Shown: positions 49,116-61,565 of the stretch, piece after piece
Layout: each line of letters opens with the position of its first letter
Numbering within the stretch: position 1 is the first letter of the stretch
From: Liolophura sinensis
Lineage: Eukaryota > Mollusca > Polyplacophora > Chitonida > Chitonidae
Direction of reading: 5' to 3'
DNA: 64,000 nucleotides
NCBI RefSeq assembly: GCF_032854445.1
Contig: NC_088300.1
Coordinates: forward strand, 21,373,608-21,437,607
Notes under the pieces: model-generated
Seen by the model: only the letters and a program-made list of their open reading frames with translations
Database searches by the model: none
Told to the model about the DNA's origin: nothing
Translations under genes and position numbers: made by a program

Positions 49116-52100
49116 TATAACATCCTAAATTTCAATTGTCCTTCATCGAAAATTCTTGATATAGGTTGAAAGAAAGAAAAGCAAGAAAGTCTGCGTAGGC
49201 AATGGTTCTGTAATGGACGAGTGGCTGTGCATGTACATGCCCGTATTAGGGAGGGGTTAATTAGCACAAATCTTATGGCTAATATAAAGAAATGTTCTCG
49301 GTTAATCCGTGCTGGTGTCTTGTTAGTGAATTGTTAATGTTTCAGACCAGACTCTCCCATATATTCTGTCCATATAGCTCCTAACCCGCGTTATGAACAC
49401 AGGCTAACGACTAAATTATTTAAGGCAATGTTATCCCCGAAATTACTCTCACAAGCTGACTTAATTGTGAAAGACCTAGTGAGTTATTATTCTCCTCAGG
49501 TTTACGCTTATGCATCAGTTACAGAGGAGTCTCTGGATGTGCGTAGGATCGCCTGATTAAGGAATATCCAACAGCGTCTTATTTTTCATTTAGGTGAATT
49601 CGGATCATTTATAACAGAGGTGTAGCCGATCCTAACGACAAGAAACGTTAATTACAGACGAAAAACGTATTACAAAACGATGTTTCAGTGATACCATTGT
49701 AGACATTTTGTCTGAACCACAGCATGAGATCTCCCACAGAGTGTAACTGGCACCTACAACTAGGTATACAAACGTCATCAAACTGGTCGACTGCTTTATT
49801 TATTCATCGTTCGCTTTTTTAAATACTCCTCAGTACCTACACCCTTGACTTGAATTGATTCTGAACATATATTATACACAGATTATTAAATGAACGCTAT
49901 CTGGAGGGAACAAATTTGCATTTTGGGCGTTATGGATTACAAGGTTAAGGTTGACGTTAAAGGTTGTCATGTTTGCTTAGTAAAACTGGTGATCCGGGCC
50001 CCGTCTACATCATTAGCAAATGCCACTTGTTTTGTTTGTTTTTTACATTCATTGCTGTTAATTATGATGTTAAAGCATGCAAAGACTGCAGGCTTGCATG
50101 GCTCACTCTGTATTATAAATATTGATTCAATTCTATGTTTTGGAAGGATTTTTCTAGTTTTTTTGTAGGATATTTAATGGGTGAATTCTTTGGAAGCTTG
50201 GTGAAGTTGGCACAACATTCCAACACAACATTCAACTCTATATTCACAGCTGCACGTACTGCATTCTGGCGAATATCGTTCTGATTGTCTTGCTGGAAGT
50301 TTGTGCTAACCTCACCCAGCTGTCTTAGTTAAGAAGCCGGCGAAGTCTCTCCTGCAGATGTGACGCACACATTTTTAGCCACAGATAGAGTTCAGTATGT
50401 ATGTCATACACCATGGTGGTTGGCACGTGAGCTGCTGCATGTATAAAGGTTATATACGACGACATTAACGACGGTCCGATTGCTGTGACCCCATATTGCC
50501 ACGAATGCCCCGAGAACAGTCAAGTGCCCATAAGGTAATCTTAAAAATCCTTGTCTGTCACATGTCCAAGTCTGTGAGAGATTGGAAAGAGAGCATCTTA
50601 TACCCGCGGCCAAGTATACCAATCCCAACAACGAAAAAAATTCTTAGATGATTTTTACACCCCTATTTCCAAGTGTTCTGTGTCAGTTTTCCTAGGTTTT
50701 CTCAGCCCTTCGCTAACTCAGTTTGCTCGGAAAAGAATCTTCCATCAGTGGGGTGCAGGGTTAATTGCAAAGAGCTTGATGAACGAATTATGTTGGCTTA
50801 ACATCTCCTCAACAATATTGCAAACAGCGTGATGAAATCGGTCCAAAAGTAAATAGTATGTGTACTTTCGTGAATTACCCATAAGCTACGACACGTGGAC
50901 AAGCAAAGAATACTGAGCGAGCGAGGGTGTGTATTTATATTTTAGTTATTACATTATGTACATTGCACTGCGATACGAAAGTCACTCTTGTTTAGGGGAG
51001 CCCAGATTGTGACATGTCAGTCTGTTCGTCGTTATCCAAACAATGGTTTATATTTAGTGACCTGCTGACCCGGGAATACAAATCTATCGATGACACGTAT
51101 GTGAAGGTCAGTCCCTTCCACATCTACTCAGCGAGACTGTTGTAACCCAGTGCTACCGGAATCCTGATGATGCTTTAATCATTATGTACTTATGTAGACC
51201 TACATTTGGCCGCTATCTATGATGGCTGTTACATCGCGGGAATCTTTTAATTGACTTAATACTGACAAAACATATTGTTACCAAATATTATGCCGTGCAA
51301 GAAAATTTATACTATATTCAGTCCATTAGATATTAAAAGAAACCGCACGTAATTTAAGATAATGGGCAATACGAGACAGTAAGGGGAAACCATTCTCCAT
51401 TCGATACCCCATTCGTCATCATGTGACAGGACCGAAGCACGACTAGTCGATATACGCGCCATCTTCTTGATTGCTAAGAAAATAAGTTGGCATTCTTCAT
51501 TACCGCGTCAAAACAATTATTTCAGAAATCGGTGAGTGTGTTGTGTGAGTTTTCTTGAACGGAGACTGTAAGATTGATAAGGTTGTAGTTTTCTTTTGGC
51601 ATGACGAGTAGCGTCTTGAGTTATACGACTGTTGTGGAATAAGACATTGATGGGAGAGAATGGTACATTAGTATGTTGGAGCAGAAGCGGTGTGAGTAAT
51701 CTAACTCGTGAATATACAGGCCGCCCTCCTTCTTCGCCCTCTACCTTCGGCACCACAACTGGTATTACTTCTGCCTCACTTCACCTGAACAGTTTAAACT
51801 ATTTCTCATCAGCACGTATTGTTCCCCCGATGAAGTTACCTCCCTACACTGACATTTCTCTAATTCATTACCGTTTGAAACATCTTTGGGTAAGTCGCTA
51901 GGGATTCAACCGTATACCACGCAGCGCACCTTGAACAATGCGGATGGCTGGAGCCAAACTCAGGTTCCGTTAAGTGAAATAGTTTGAAAAATACAAGGCT
52001 TGCAAGCACATGTACACACGATAGTTGTTCGTTAACTCATGGCCAAGTTAGACACCTATCATTACCAATTCAAGCGAAAAGTGTAATTTCACACTTCTTC

Positions 52101-53391
52101 CGGATATATATAACAGAATAGGTGCTTAAAATGGTCGCGAAGGATTTCAATGCCAATCATTAAAAATTCTTTTCATACTTTGTGCCTTATTTTTCACACT
52201 GACAGGTGAAAAAACCCGCCCTAAACAAAACTTACATTTTTGCAGATCTAGCTTAAGTTATATGCATATATTCATATGCAAGGACCACACCACATGTATT
52301 TCAAGAAATAAGATAATTTAAATGTTTTAGATGTATATTTGAAAATAGATTGATATTACAGAATAAAAGTTCCGTTGCCGTTGTTGAGGCGAGGCTAATA
52401 AAGTACATAAGGGTTCTCCAGGCCTTCCGTAAAATTGCTCTTGGTATGCATACTGAGCCATTGCATACTGATCTCTTTGACGAGCTGTTTGTCCTGGAAG
52501 CAGTCTATTCTGGTATCACCGTCTACCAGAGAATAATTAGGCTTTCCTATCAACAAATGGAGTGAACCAGGCACCTCAAGAGAGCTTATCCGCCCATACC
52601 CACAATATTGTCAGCAAGTTTTATTGTGAAATCCATCATCAAATGTTTTCATTTTCTTCCATCAGAATCCCTGTACGCACACGCCGGAAGTGGCACCCAC
52701 AGAATCTAATTAGGCAGTGATCAACACGTGCGAGATCTGAGGAGTCGAGATAAGCTCGGTATCAAAGATTAACGCCCAGTTCTCTACCGTCTTTCTCGTG
52801 TGAGTTTATATTATCCGGACTACAATAAACTGTTGAAGGTACGAGTGACTGGAGGTTCACTAGCGCCAAGTCGGATCAGCATACGATTTAATCCTTGTTA
52901 CAATGCATTATTTCCTATGAGCATATATACTATATAACACTTTATGCGGAAGCCAACCCATTGGTCACAGAGTCGATCTCCTACGAATCTCCTTGTACGG
53001 TTAACATGCATTCAGCTGCAATGATCATTGCCTCCTTTTCTAAAGACACGCATCAATACAGATTTTTCTCTATGACGATGGACGTTATCAATACGATAAC
53101 AATGAGTTACAGCTAGACGGTCCATGTTTCTGAACATAAACATCTTGGATTAATTGTCTGTTAGTAAATTCCTTTGAGTTTTCTGACAGAAGGTATATTA
53201 TTGTAATGGTATGGCAGATGAATGCACCTGCGGTGCAAGAGAATTAAAGGAGTAACAATGATGTTCATCTGATAATGTGTTTCTGAACTGATTTGCTCTG
53301 GCGTATTTTTATCATGGGGTATAACAAAGGTGAACATTTAGTTTCCTTTGCCCTCATGTAGGTGCATGTGTGTGTTGCCTTTACGTGGTCA
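49116..53391. other. Intergenic, no gene recognised
   Basis: The longest simple stretch of the window. ORFs at 50.4-50.6, 51.5-51.9 and 52.35-52.57 kb show no domain I recognise, and some overlap antisense ORFs. No RNA gene or transposon was seen. Confidence 0.4.
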
Positions 53392-53501
53392 GGCTTTTGT
53401 TTACCCAGGATCTATAAAGCCCTGTTTAGCTTTTGTTTGCCCGGGGTCTATAAAGACGTGTTTAGGCTTTTATTTACTCGGGGTCTATAAAGCCGTGTTT
53501 A
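53392..53501. repeat. 36/37-bp tandem repeat, three copies
   Basis: GGCTTTTGTTTACCC followed by GGGGTCTATAAAGCCGTGTTTA starts at about 53392, 53429 and 53465. It contributes periodicity to a + ORF that is not believed to be coding. Confidence 0.88.
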
Positions 53502-53842
53502 CGTTGGCCTGGACATCACGGCGTCTACTTATTACCATAGACAGTGCTGTTCCAATGTGCAATAACACCAAAGCAATGAAAAAAGTCGAAATGGAAACAA
53601 GAAAAAAACGTCTTTGTACAGTATATTTTCCGTCAATAAGTGTACTTATGTCTGAGTGGCCTATTGCATTACTTTGCATTAATAAACCATATCTAATCAC
53701 CAAATACAGAGGGATATGTCAGGTGTTAACATAAAACGCTAAACATAAACGATGACGGTGTAGATTTCAGTAAAATTAAACATTTTGTTGTCTATACGTT
53801 AAGTCAATATAAAGAGATCACGAAGCTCTGATTTTACCCGGT

Positions 53843-53930
53843 TCTCGAAAATATTTCCCTGTCTAAGACGGTGATCAGGCTCTCTGGTAGAGAAAAACCG
53901 AACAGTACCCGATTGGAACACGCCACCTTG
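53843..53930 (-). repeat. Diverged SINE core
   Basis: TCTCGAAAATATTTCCCTG, AGACGGTGATCAGGC and GAAAAACCGAACAGTACCCG parallel the ACTCAAGAATATTTCAC to ACCGGGCAGAGCCCGG order of the core. Confidence 0.6.
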
Positions 53931-54394
53931 CTGGCTAATGGGCTGTCGTCTTTTGTAGACAGCGAACTCTTATCTATGAAGACCGCCAGTTGTTATTTGA
54001 TTTCATTGGACGTATTTTAAATGTGATGCTAACAAGGGCGAGAATGACCCGCTTCACTTGAACGTTTCCCGAGCAAACAACTCGATAAAAATGAATGCGA
54101 TAAATATTTTAGCGATAGGATGCTCTTTATTTATCAAAATAATATGACGCAAGCAGCACTGCGAAATTGGTGAATATAGGATGTTCTAGCAGCTGTTTTT
54201 GTTGAGATTCAATTATATAAATTTGTGTGAAATTTATATGTAACTGACAAATTACGTATTAAATGTGGTGGTATTTATGTTGTAGAAAGCCTCATCATGT
54301 ATAACTGTATGTCTTACATGAAGTTTACATGAAGCAAACCACTTTCATATGTTACAACTGGAATAGCTCCCTAATATAAACTTGCCTAAGGTAA

Positions 54395-54495
54395 GTGGTT
54401 TACCCTGCACACTTTCCTCCACCCATAACATACTGGCCACCATCATATAAGTGACAAATTCTTCGGCGTGGCGTTAAACAACAACAACAACAAAA
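54395..54495 (+). repeat. SINE variant with AAC tail
   Basis: CACTTTCCTCCACCCATAAC, ACTGGCCACCATCATATAAG and ATTCTTCGGCGTGGCGTTAA end in (CAA)n rather than AAATA. This is a sub-family of the same core. It lies in the 3' flank of GPB5, antisense to that gene. Confidence 0.75.
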
Positions 54496-54508
54496 TTACC
54501 GATACTTA

Positions 54509-54514
54509 TTTAAT
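54509..54514 (-). promoter_or_regulatory. Possible polyadenylation signal (ATTAAA) for GPB5
   Basis: ATTAAA on the minus strand lies about 150 bp past the GPB5 stop codon, next to a SINE-derived segment. Such hexamers are common by chance in AT-rich DNA. Another candidate, AATAAA, lies near 54126-54131. Confidence 0.25.
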
Positions 54515-54665
54515 GACCTTGTTCAAAATAATGAGTAAAAAACAACAAACAACATGACTGAATGTGTATGTGCTTCTCTTTAAATCATTAAACGGAAAAT
54601 TATCACGATAGTCAAATGTGGAGTAAATTACGGACCTCGTGGTTCGCAAGTCTGGACGATAGTGC

Positions 54666-54858
54666 TCAATCCCTCAAACAGTTGGTGTCGGCAGAGTCAC
54701 ATGTCCGACAGGAACATTCGACGGCGTCAAACACCACGTGGGTGGGGTCCGGGTGATCCGGGTGACATTTCCTCAGTTTTACCTTCCGGAATTTTTTTCT
54801 TCTTGTACGTGCACACAGGATGGTGGCTGATCTTGTAAGGGGCTTTAAAGTCCGCAAT
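54666..54858 (-). CDS. GPB5: GPB5 (glycoprotein hormone beta-5) last coding exon, with an apparent frameshift
   Basis: This exon encodes the C-terminal half of the beta-type subunit that pairs with GPA2. Reading on the minus strand, the acceptor TTCTTGCAG is followed in phase 0 by IADFKAPYKISHHPVCTY, close to the conserved PY-x-x-x-x-HPVC region of invertebrate GPB5. After an A-run the frame shifts and continues RKVKLRKCHPDHP, then AVECSCRTCDSADTNC and LRD with TGA at 54666-54668. The cysteine pattern (VC, RKC, C-x-C-x-x-C, TNC) is that of GPB5. The two halves are in different frames because the homopolymer (T7 on the + strand, 54792-54798) has one base more than needed. Without correction, translation stops at 54727-54729, before the C-x-C-x-x-C motif. 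This is either a consensus error or a broken allele. The exon carrying the signal peptide and first cysteines was not found to its right. Confidence 0.9.
54792..54798 (-). other. Homopolymer where the GPB5 frame shifts
   Basis: There is a run of seven T on the + strand (seven A in the coding sense). Conserved GPB5 sequence upstream is in one frame and conserved sequence downstream is in another. A run of six would join them and give seven residues between the Tyr of VCTY and VKL, the same as in the vertebrate protein as I remember it. Confidence 0.8.
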
Positions 54859-56565
54859 CTGCAAGAATAATGAGATATGATCATTGTGGAGTTCATACTT
54901 GTTTGTCTGTCATAATACTCAAGTCGAAGATGCCATACAGACATGACGTTCTTAGCGCTAAACGAAGACGCCGCATTTGCCTGTGTTCTTGTTCTCCTTT
55001 TTTTGAAAAATGTTATTTTTTCACATCAAAGGAAAACTGACTTAGACAAAACCAGATCCGAACTCATCACCATATACCACTGAAAGGCTAGAACAGAACA
55101 GAACTCCTGTCGTTTAAAAACACGGTGCTGTTTTATAGACCACAAATTATGCCGCCATTAGCCATTTGGAGCCATAAGTCTGAGAAAGTAATGCCAAGAG
55201 ATTTTTTTTTACTTTTCTACTTAATGTATTATTCAGCTGATTCGTCAACCTTATTCTCTAGATAATTTTACTTTTAGATGGTAGCTGCATAAAACAGTAA
55301 GGGGCTGACTGCGTCATCAAAAATTTCGGTATGTTTCCTGGCGCATGACGTACTTCCTCACAAAGGTACATTTATTAACTTGGTCGGCACCAGGCTATGT
55401 GGGAAGCTGGATCCACTCCAACAACTGAAGCCCCATTTATAAAAACAATGATAAACATTTACTTTCCGTCATACACTCCTCTTATCAAATTTGTCCAGTA
55501 GCGGTATAAATAAATAAAATCTTATTTTATTTGCGTGTGCCGTTCACGAAGAAATCAATAAACGGTAAAATGACTTCCGGTGCTGGAGGTGTGCTCCCCA
55601 GATGGCCATGTTAACGAAAGCGAATTTCCGCTTGTGATATCTAACAGAAGTTAACCGTCAATGGTGACATTTGGTCTTGTCAGCCGTTAAGGCGATCTAG
55701 AAAAAAATCGCTCACAAACAATCACTTGTACGGATTTTGCTCCAGCGGGATCGGAGTTTAATGGGTTATAGTGAGAAGATGATATTGCCGTAAAGCCTCT
55801 TGGGTTCAGTCAGTTCCTTCAATAGTCCCACTGAGACACTGGCAAAGTACGCCCGAGTCGGGTCATAAACAGAGAATAACAAATCAGTTGTTAAAACGCC
55901 GACATTCGCAGAATATCAAGGTAACAATCAACCGATAGCAATATACAGTTTTCAGCTGTTAATGCTGGCAACCTGCCAGCTTGTTCCCACCCACTAAAAG
56001 CAACGAGAACAATCTTCGAGACGTGTGCACAATCCATTTCGAAATTGTCATCTCTTTGTTTTAAGATTATCATCTGTACTGCAATATTACAGATTAAATC
56101 CCTATCACACATTCTCTCTCACGAGTTTTGCATGGTGCGATATTCACGTTCAACGCGAGTTTAAGTGTGATTTTCATCTCTCGTCCACATTTCGCATAAC
56201 AGATAGCCATAATAAATCTTTCATAGTAATATTCGTGATAAATTAGCAATAATTTTTACCGGAATGGAAAGTTTAATGTTTCATCCATGAAATATTCATA
56301 GCACGTGTGAGAAAGCCAGTGCGACGTCTAGCACAGCTGTTTACATTATGCTGTTCCTCGCTTCATAGTAATAATGAACTCCGACATCTGGATGATAAAT
56401 ATGATTATTTCGTCATGTAACACATATAATATTTATTACACCATAATTTACCCTATTGTGGATGTTAATTCCCAGTGGCACGAGTCCACAATCATGCAGA
56501 AACATGTTGCTTCTATCCCTGTTTCTGTGCCTTTGTGTTTAATGCAGAATGTTTAATTTCTTCAT
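54859..56565. other. Presumed GPB5 intron
   Basis: The minus-strand acceptor TTCTTGCAG lies immediately right of the GPB5 exon. A Cys-Trp-Gly-x-Cys type preceding exon was looked for on the minus strand to the right edge and not found. The minus ORF at 55891-56112 shows no known domain. Confidence 0.5.
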
Positions 56566-56643
56566 TTGATAAGTATTTTACGCGCTCAAAGATAAACTGT
56601 TTATTTATAAAACTGCGCTCAAATGTGTGAGTGGAGGAAAGCG
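56566..56643 (-). repeat. SINE remnant leading into a tandem array
   Basis: TTTGATAAGTATTTTACGCG, CTCAAAGATA and GTGAGTGGAGGAAAGCGACA parallel the reversed SINE up to its GGAGGAAACCGGGCAGAGCC block, where the 22-bp array starts. Confidence 0.65.
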
Positions 56644-56972
56644 ACACAGCCCTGAAGAAAACCGGACAGACTTCTGAAGAAAACCGGACAGAGGCCTGAA
56701 GAAAACCAGACAGATCCCTGAAGAAAACCGGAGAGAGCCCTGAAGAAAGCCGGACAAAGGTCAGAAGAAAACCGGACAGAGGCCTGAAGAAAACGGGAGG
56801 AAGTCCCGAAGAAAACCGGAGAAAACCAAGAAGAAACCGAGCAGAACCAGAAATGAAAGAGAGCAGTCAGGAAGGATCCGGGCAGAGTCAGCAGGGAACC
56901 GGACAGAGTTAGGAAGGAACCGGGCAGATTCAGGAAGGGAACCGGGCAGTCAGGAAGGGAAACCGGGCAGTA
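56644..56972. repeat. 22-bp minisatellite derived from a SINE core
   Basis: The unit is GAAGAAAACCGGACAGAGGC followed by CT, repeated about eight times. It then decays into 20-21-bp AGGAAGGAACCGGGCAGAGT units. The sequence resembles the adjoining SINE block (GGAAACCGGGCAGAGCCCGG), so the array probably expanded from it. Confidence 0.85.
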
Positions 56973-57625
56973 AGTAAGGAACTGACCTCAACTCACCAGG
57001 CGCCCTACAAATGTTCTGCTGTTCCGGCATAGCCACAACTTCTATTTCTGATTTGTTCACGATCGTGTCATTCATGGGTATTTCTCCCGATTCTCCCGAC
57101 TAGACAGCTGAATATAGACGACTCACTAAGAGAAATAGACTATAGCGCACCGCTTTCTCAATTAATTAGACGGCGGCTTAATGCGGACAGTTTCCCTCCA
57201 CCCACGCACCAAGTCCGCCAAAAGTAGATTTCCAGGACAGCACTAAAATGTCCACGAAAAAAAAACTGTCGGTTAATTTTCCCTTTCGCTTCGCTGTGTC
57301 AACATCGTATTTCATTTTTATGTGAAAATGATGCCTCTTATCTCGGTATTATGCGACTACCTGCTGCTGTAGTTTGATATATACATCTCTCTTAACCCAC
57401 GAGATGACCGCTTATATTGTCTAATTACGACAAGTTCAAGTGCTCTTATGCTTGCTATCCAGAGGCCAAACACAGAAACATCCACTCGCTAGCGGAACTA
57501 AATCTTGAGAACTGGCTTATGAGTGAATTTCACTGCATGGAATCACGTACCACATTTCTCGGTATTTTATTGCATGCGCCGTTTTCTACATCCGCTTTAC
57601 ACCACCACTAGTAAATTTTGTGCAG
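56973..57625. other. Nothing recognised
   Basis: No coding exon, RNA gene or clear repeat was seen. Confidence 0.4.
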
Positions 57626-57731
57626 AAATCTTGAACAACGCCGAGGTCACTGGGGTCATTGTGATGAGACAGGAAGAGATGTTACAAAACACACAAAACT
57701 CTGTCTCAACCTTATGTTTCTTATAATGCTT
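57626..57731 (+). repeat. Dispersed repeat copy 2 (pair with 48363)
   Basis: AATCTTGAACAACGCCGAGG through GTGATGAGACAGGAAGAGAT to ACTCTGTCTCAACC aligns with 48363-48470. The small overlapping + ORFs here belong to the repeat. Confidence 0.6.
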
Positions 57732-60556
57732 CAAACACTGATACATATGGATTCTCATTGTCTAAAGAACGCGCTGCCTGCCTTTAGCCAACACCTGAAA
57801 CAATATTTATTGATGAATTCTAATTAAATAGATCCGTGCGAGGATACCAGAGGTGAGGCTATGACTAAACTAGCTTACCTGCGTCGCACAGGCTCCAAAG
57901 CCAAGCTTGTCTATTGTTGGTAGTGTTGTAAATCGTTGAGAGCGCTGTAAGGAGCGCTATAATACTTGCGCTGTATCATTTAAAATGGCGTGTCATCCGG
58001 CTAAACCTCGTCTCATCTCGCGTTACTTGGCGTCAAGAGAAGAATGCTTTAACTTGACACAGCGCTTATATAATCGCATGTGGAGAAACTTGGTAAGGTA
58101 GAAAATAGTTTTGAGTGCAAAAACCAACCAGAGATCACTGACCCATGTGTAGGTGTTGTTTTGCGCGACGGACGACATTCTACGAGACTTGGTACATGGC
58201 CGTATCTCCCATTAGGTATCGCTGCAAAGAGTGACTTTTATTTTTACCCAGTACACGTACGCTCTCTGAAACATTGTTAGGTATTCACGAAAGGACCCAA
58301 CATATAAACGGAATAGCGTGTAAATACACAAATTTGATTTGAGATTTTAAATGTTGGCAAAGTTATATTTATCACATAACAAGCTGACAAAAATGATGCA
58401 AATTCAACACAAGATCTAATATACAGTTACCTGCTGTTGACTTTACTGTAAACCATGTTTCTGACACTGCCATGTTGAAACTGTTTACATGTTTTAGTAC
58501 TATATAACCTAAATAAGTGAATTTTATTTTATCTCTTGTAGTATATGATCTCACGGCATTATGGTTTTAGAGATGGATATTAGGAAATTAAAGCGATCCA
58601 GTTTTCGCACAGACAGTAGTGTGGGCTTTGTTATTGCAAGAAGTTTGTTTTAACCGCTTGTTGTTGCAGCCATTGTAAAACAAATCACTCCCCACGCCCT
58701 TTGTCCAGCACGCAACTTGCTTTTGAATAATTATGACGTCACCGGAGGCAATGAGTTCTTGGTGTCGAAACTAAGCTTATGCAGTTTAACATTATGGATT
58801 ACAAAAAGTAACTAACTGCAAGTTTTGTGTAATAACATGGACGTCCAACGTATCAGTGTGTAAAGACTGGGTTGTTAGGTGTCACCGACTAAATGCAATT
58901 TTGGTAGAGAGTGTGACTGGTTTTACAGACAACTCTCTAAAAGAAAGAGACTATAGCATTGATACATTACACTATTTAATATTCACATCGCTGCGCGTCA
59001 TTTCTTGAAAACATCATTGAATTATCATTAAGAACCACTGTTTACTAACGATAACATTCGGTTTTCATTTAAATGGCCCAGAACTGTAGAGCAAACAGGC
59101 GGTGCAAAAATAATATGCAACAAAATACTCAGATAGTGCAACCCACGGGTTAAACATGTAAATTGCTTCTAAGATAAACTCACTACAACCTTTCACCCAC
59201 AGATTGCAATGTGTGTAGTGTTTATGTTCGCCATGGTCATTTCAAAATACTTTGGCTCTTTATAGTTTTATGTTCCAGCTTCCATTCTAATTCTTTTACA
59301 GATGGGGATTTCTTAATCAAAAGCAAACAAAACGCCTTTACAGAAAACATAGCGATATAAAATTGTGACCTGTTTGTCAAATAAGCCACATCATATTGTT
59401 AACAAGACGAAAAGGGAAGGTTTAAACATGGTGACTTCAACGTGACATCAGTGATAAGCTAACCGACGCAAGGGAAGTCAAATTCCTGACATGCTTGGTA
59501 ACGGAATCACGCGCGTGGCAATTTGTGTTTTTGTTTTCTGCGGTTTTCAGTGTTATGGCACTTATCAAGCATCCGCTTTGCCATTGAAACTCCATAATAA
59601 CCGTTCTGATGGAAGATTTACGCATGGATTTGATTCTGTCTCTGTACAATGCACTATATAATGGCTTCAATTACCATTCGATTGTAAATACTAACGATTT
59701 TGTTATGGCGTTATTTGATATCATGGGCCACTTTGAAATACATTAATATACGGACATATGTGGTTAGGAATGTACATTGTATTAACGTATTTCACGCTCT
59801 GATTTGCAAGATGACGATGGAAGCTTGTTACTATGTGCGGAAACTCTCGCATTCCTGGTCACGTGATGGTGAAACAATGACAAAAAAATCTGGACGTATT
59901 ATGACAACTGGGTAGACCATTAGCCTGGGAATTACAGTTTATTCCGGAATCAGTCGACCAACAAAAATGCTACACACTATTTCTCGTGAGGCTGAAATAT
60001 TGTCTAATGAGTTTAAAATTTGAGTAATATTCCGTCGAACAAAGATGAAAGCCGTTTTGATTAGTCAGCTTGCTGCCCCAGTTCTACTTAATCAAGGAGA
60101 GGAATACTACCCCCATGAATAACCCTTTATGGTATAAAGCTGGAATTGATTTCTGCACGTTTGAAGTGTCTGCTATGACAGGCAGTGGAAGATGCTTAGC
60201 CGCAGGCTATACGAGCTGGCAATAGCCTTTACTAGAGGATTTTACAATCTGGTAAAAATCCTCCACAAGCGCGTCTTTACACAGTCTGATTTTGTCACAT
60301 TGGGCGCGATACGTCTTAAGCCAGAATTTGTTTTTAAAACTCCCAAGTTAGCAGTGCCCAGGGGGACGGGTGTCTAAGAGCACACATAAGGCTGGGACGT
60401 CATTCCCTCACTATCTCTAGATACGTATCAGTCGTTCTATAAGTAAAATGCACTTGACTAAGCAATCTATCGTAATTTGGCTATGAATTGTACAAGTATA
60501 GTACTGTTGAAGAAATATGATCAGAATTAGTGACAGCCATGGCTGAATGTATAAAC
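57732..60556. other. Presumed GPB5 upstream or intronic DNA, nothing recognised
   Basis: AT-rich sequence with scattered small ORFs of no known domain. An imperfect hairpin lies around 60236-60262 (AGGATTTTAC to GTAAAAATCCT). Confidence 0.4.
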
Positions 60557-61075
60557 AATGTCATGTTAAACCATGACATTAGCAAAGCCGTGATCATCTA
60601 CTGTGGCTTTATGCGAAGAGCATATTTGTTTAAACTGTGACGAGAATGAAAGAATGACTACCTGCGGCGGATGTCTGTGAAGACAATTCCATTTTAAACC
60701 GTGACGACAGTTACGCCATGACCACATGGCAAGACAACGTATAGACAAGGTTACTGTAAACTGTGACATTGTTCAAATAGTGACCATCTGTCTTGGCTCT
60801 CTGTATAGATAATACCATGGTAAACTGACGTTATTCAAACCGTGACCATCTCTCTTGGCTCTCTGTATAGATAATACCGTGGTAAACTGACGTTATTCAA
60901 ACCGTGACCATCTGTCTTGGCCCTCTGTATCGATAATACCGTGGTAAACTGACGTTATTCAAACCGTGACCATCTGTCTTGGCTCTCTGTATAGATAATA
61001 TCATTGTAAACTGCGACGTTATTCGAACCACGTCTGTCTGAAAAGGCAATATAATTGTTAACTGTGACAAACATG
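60557..61075. repeat. 62-bp minisatellite with degenerate left part
   Basis: TGACCATCTGTCTTGGCTCT begins near-identical units at 60781, 60843, 60905 and 60967, exactly 62 bp apart, each ending TAAACTGACGTTATTCAAACCG. To the left, older units keep only the TAAACCGTGAC and CTGTGACGA motifs, with a similar spacing. Confidence 0.9.
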
Positions 61076-61499
61076 ATTACTTTATACAGAGTATAACCAT
61101 AAATCGTTATCGCTCATGTGCTGTACGATTACAAAACTAACCTTTATTGCCTTACAGACAATGCCATAAACTGTAATAGCCGTTAAACCAAGACAACCCA
61201 TCGTGGCTGTGCAAGTTCATGACGTTATGACCGTAAAGACATGATCACAAATCATGCTGATCTTTAGACTAGAGGGTCGAGTATTAATCGTCAAACTATA
61301 AAGCGAGGTCTCCTTTTCCCCACATGAACATCAAGCTTTAATTGTAAATTTACAGTTTTAAAACCATATCTATGTAGAGACTATTCCATGTACAATATTA
61401 GCCGTTAAACCATAAGATGAAAATCCATAAAGATGCATTTATATTGCATTAAAAAAACCCACAAAACCTTTACATTACATGACCATTATCAAACCTTGA

Positions 61500-61502
<3 letters not shown>

Positions 61503-61539
<37 letters not shown>
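61503..61539. repeat. GT microsatellite
   Basis: About 18 uninterrupted GT dinucleotides. Confidence 0.97.
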
Positions 61540-61540
<1 letters not shown>

Positions 61541-61565
61541 TTTGACGTTGTAGGTCTATTTGACA

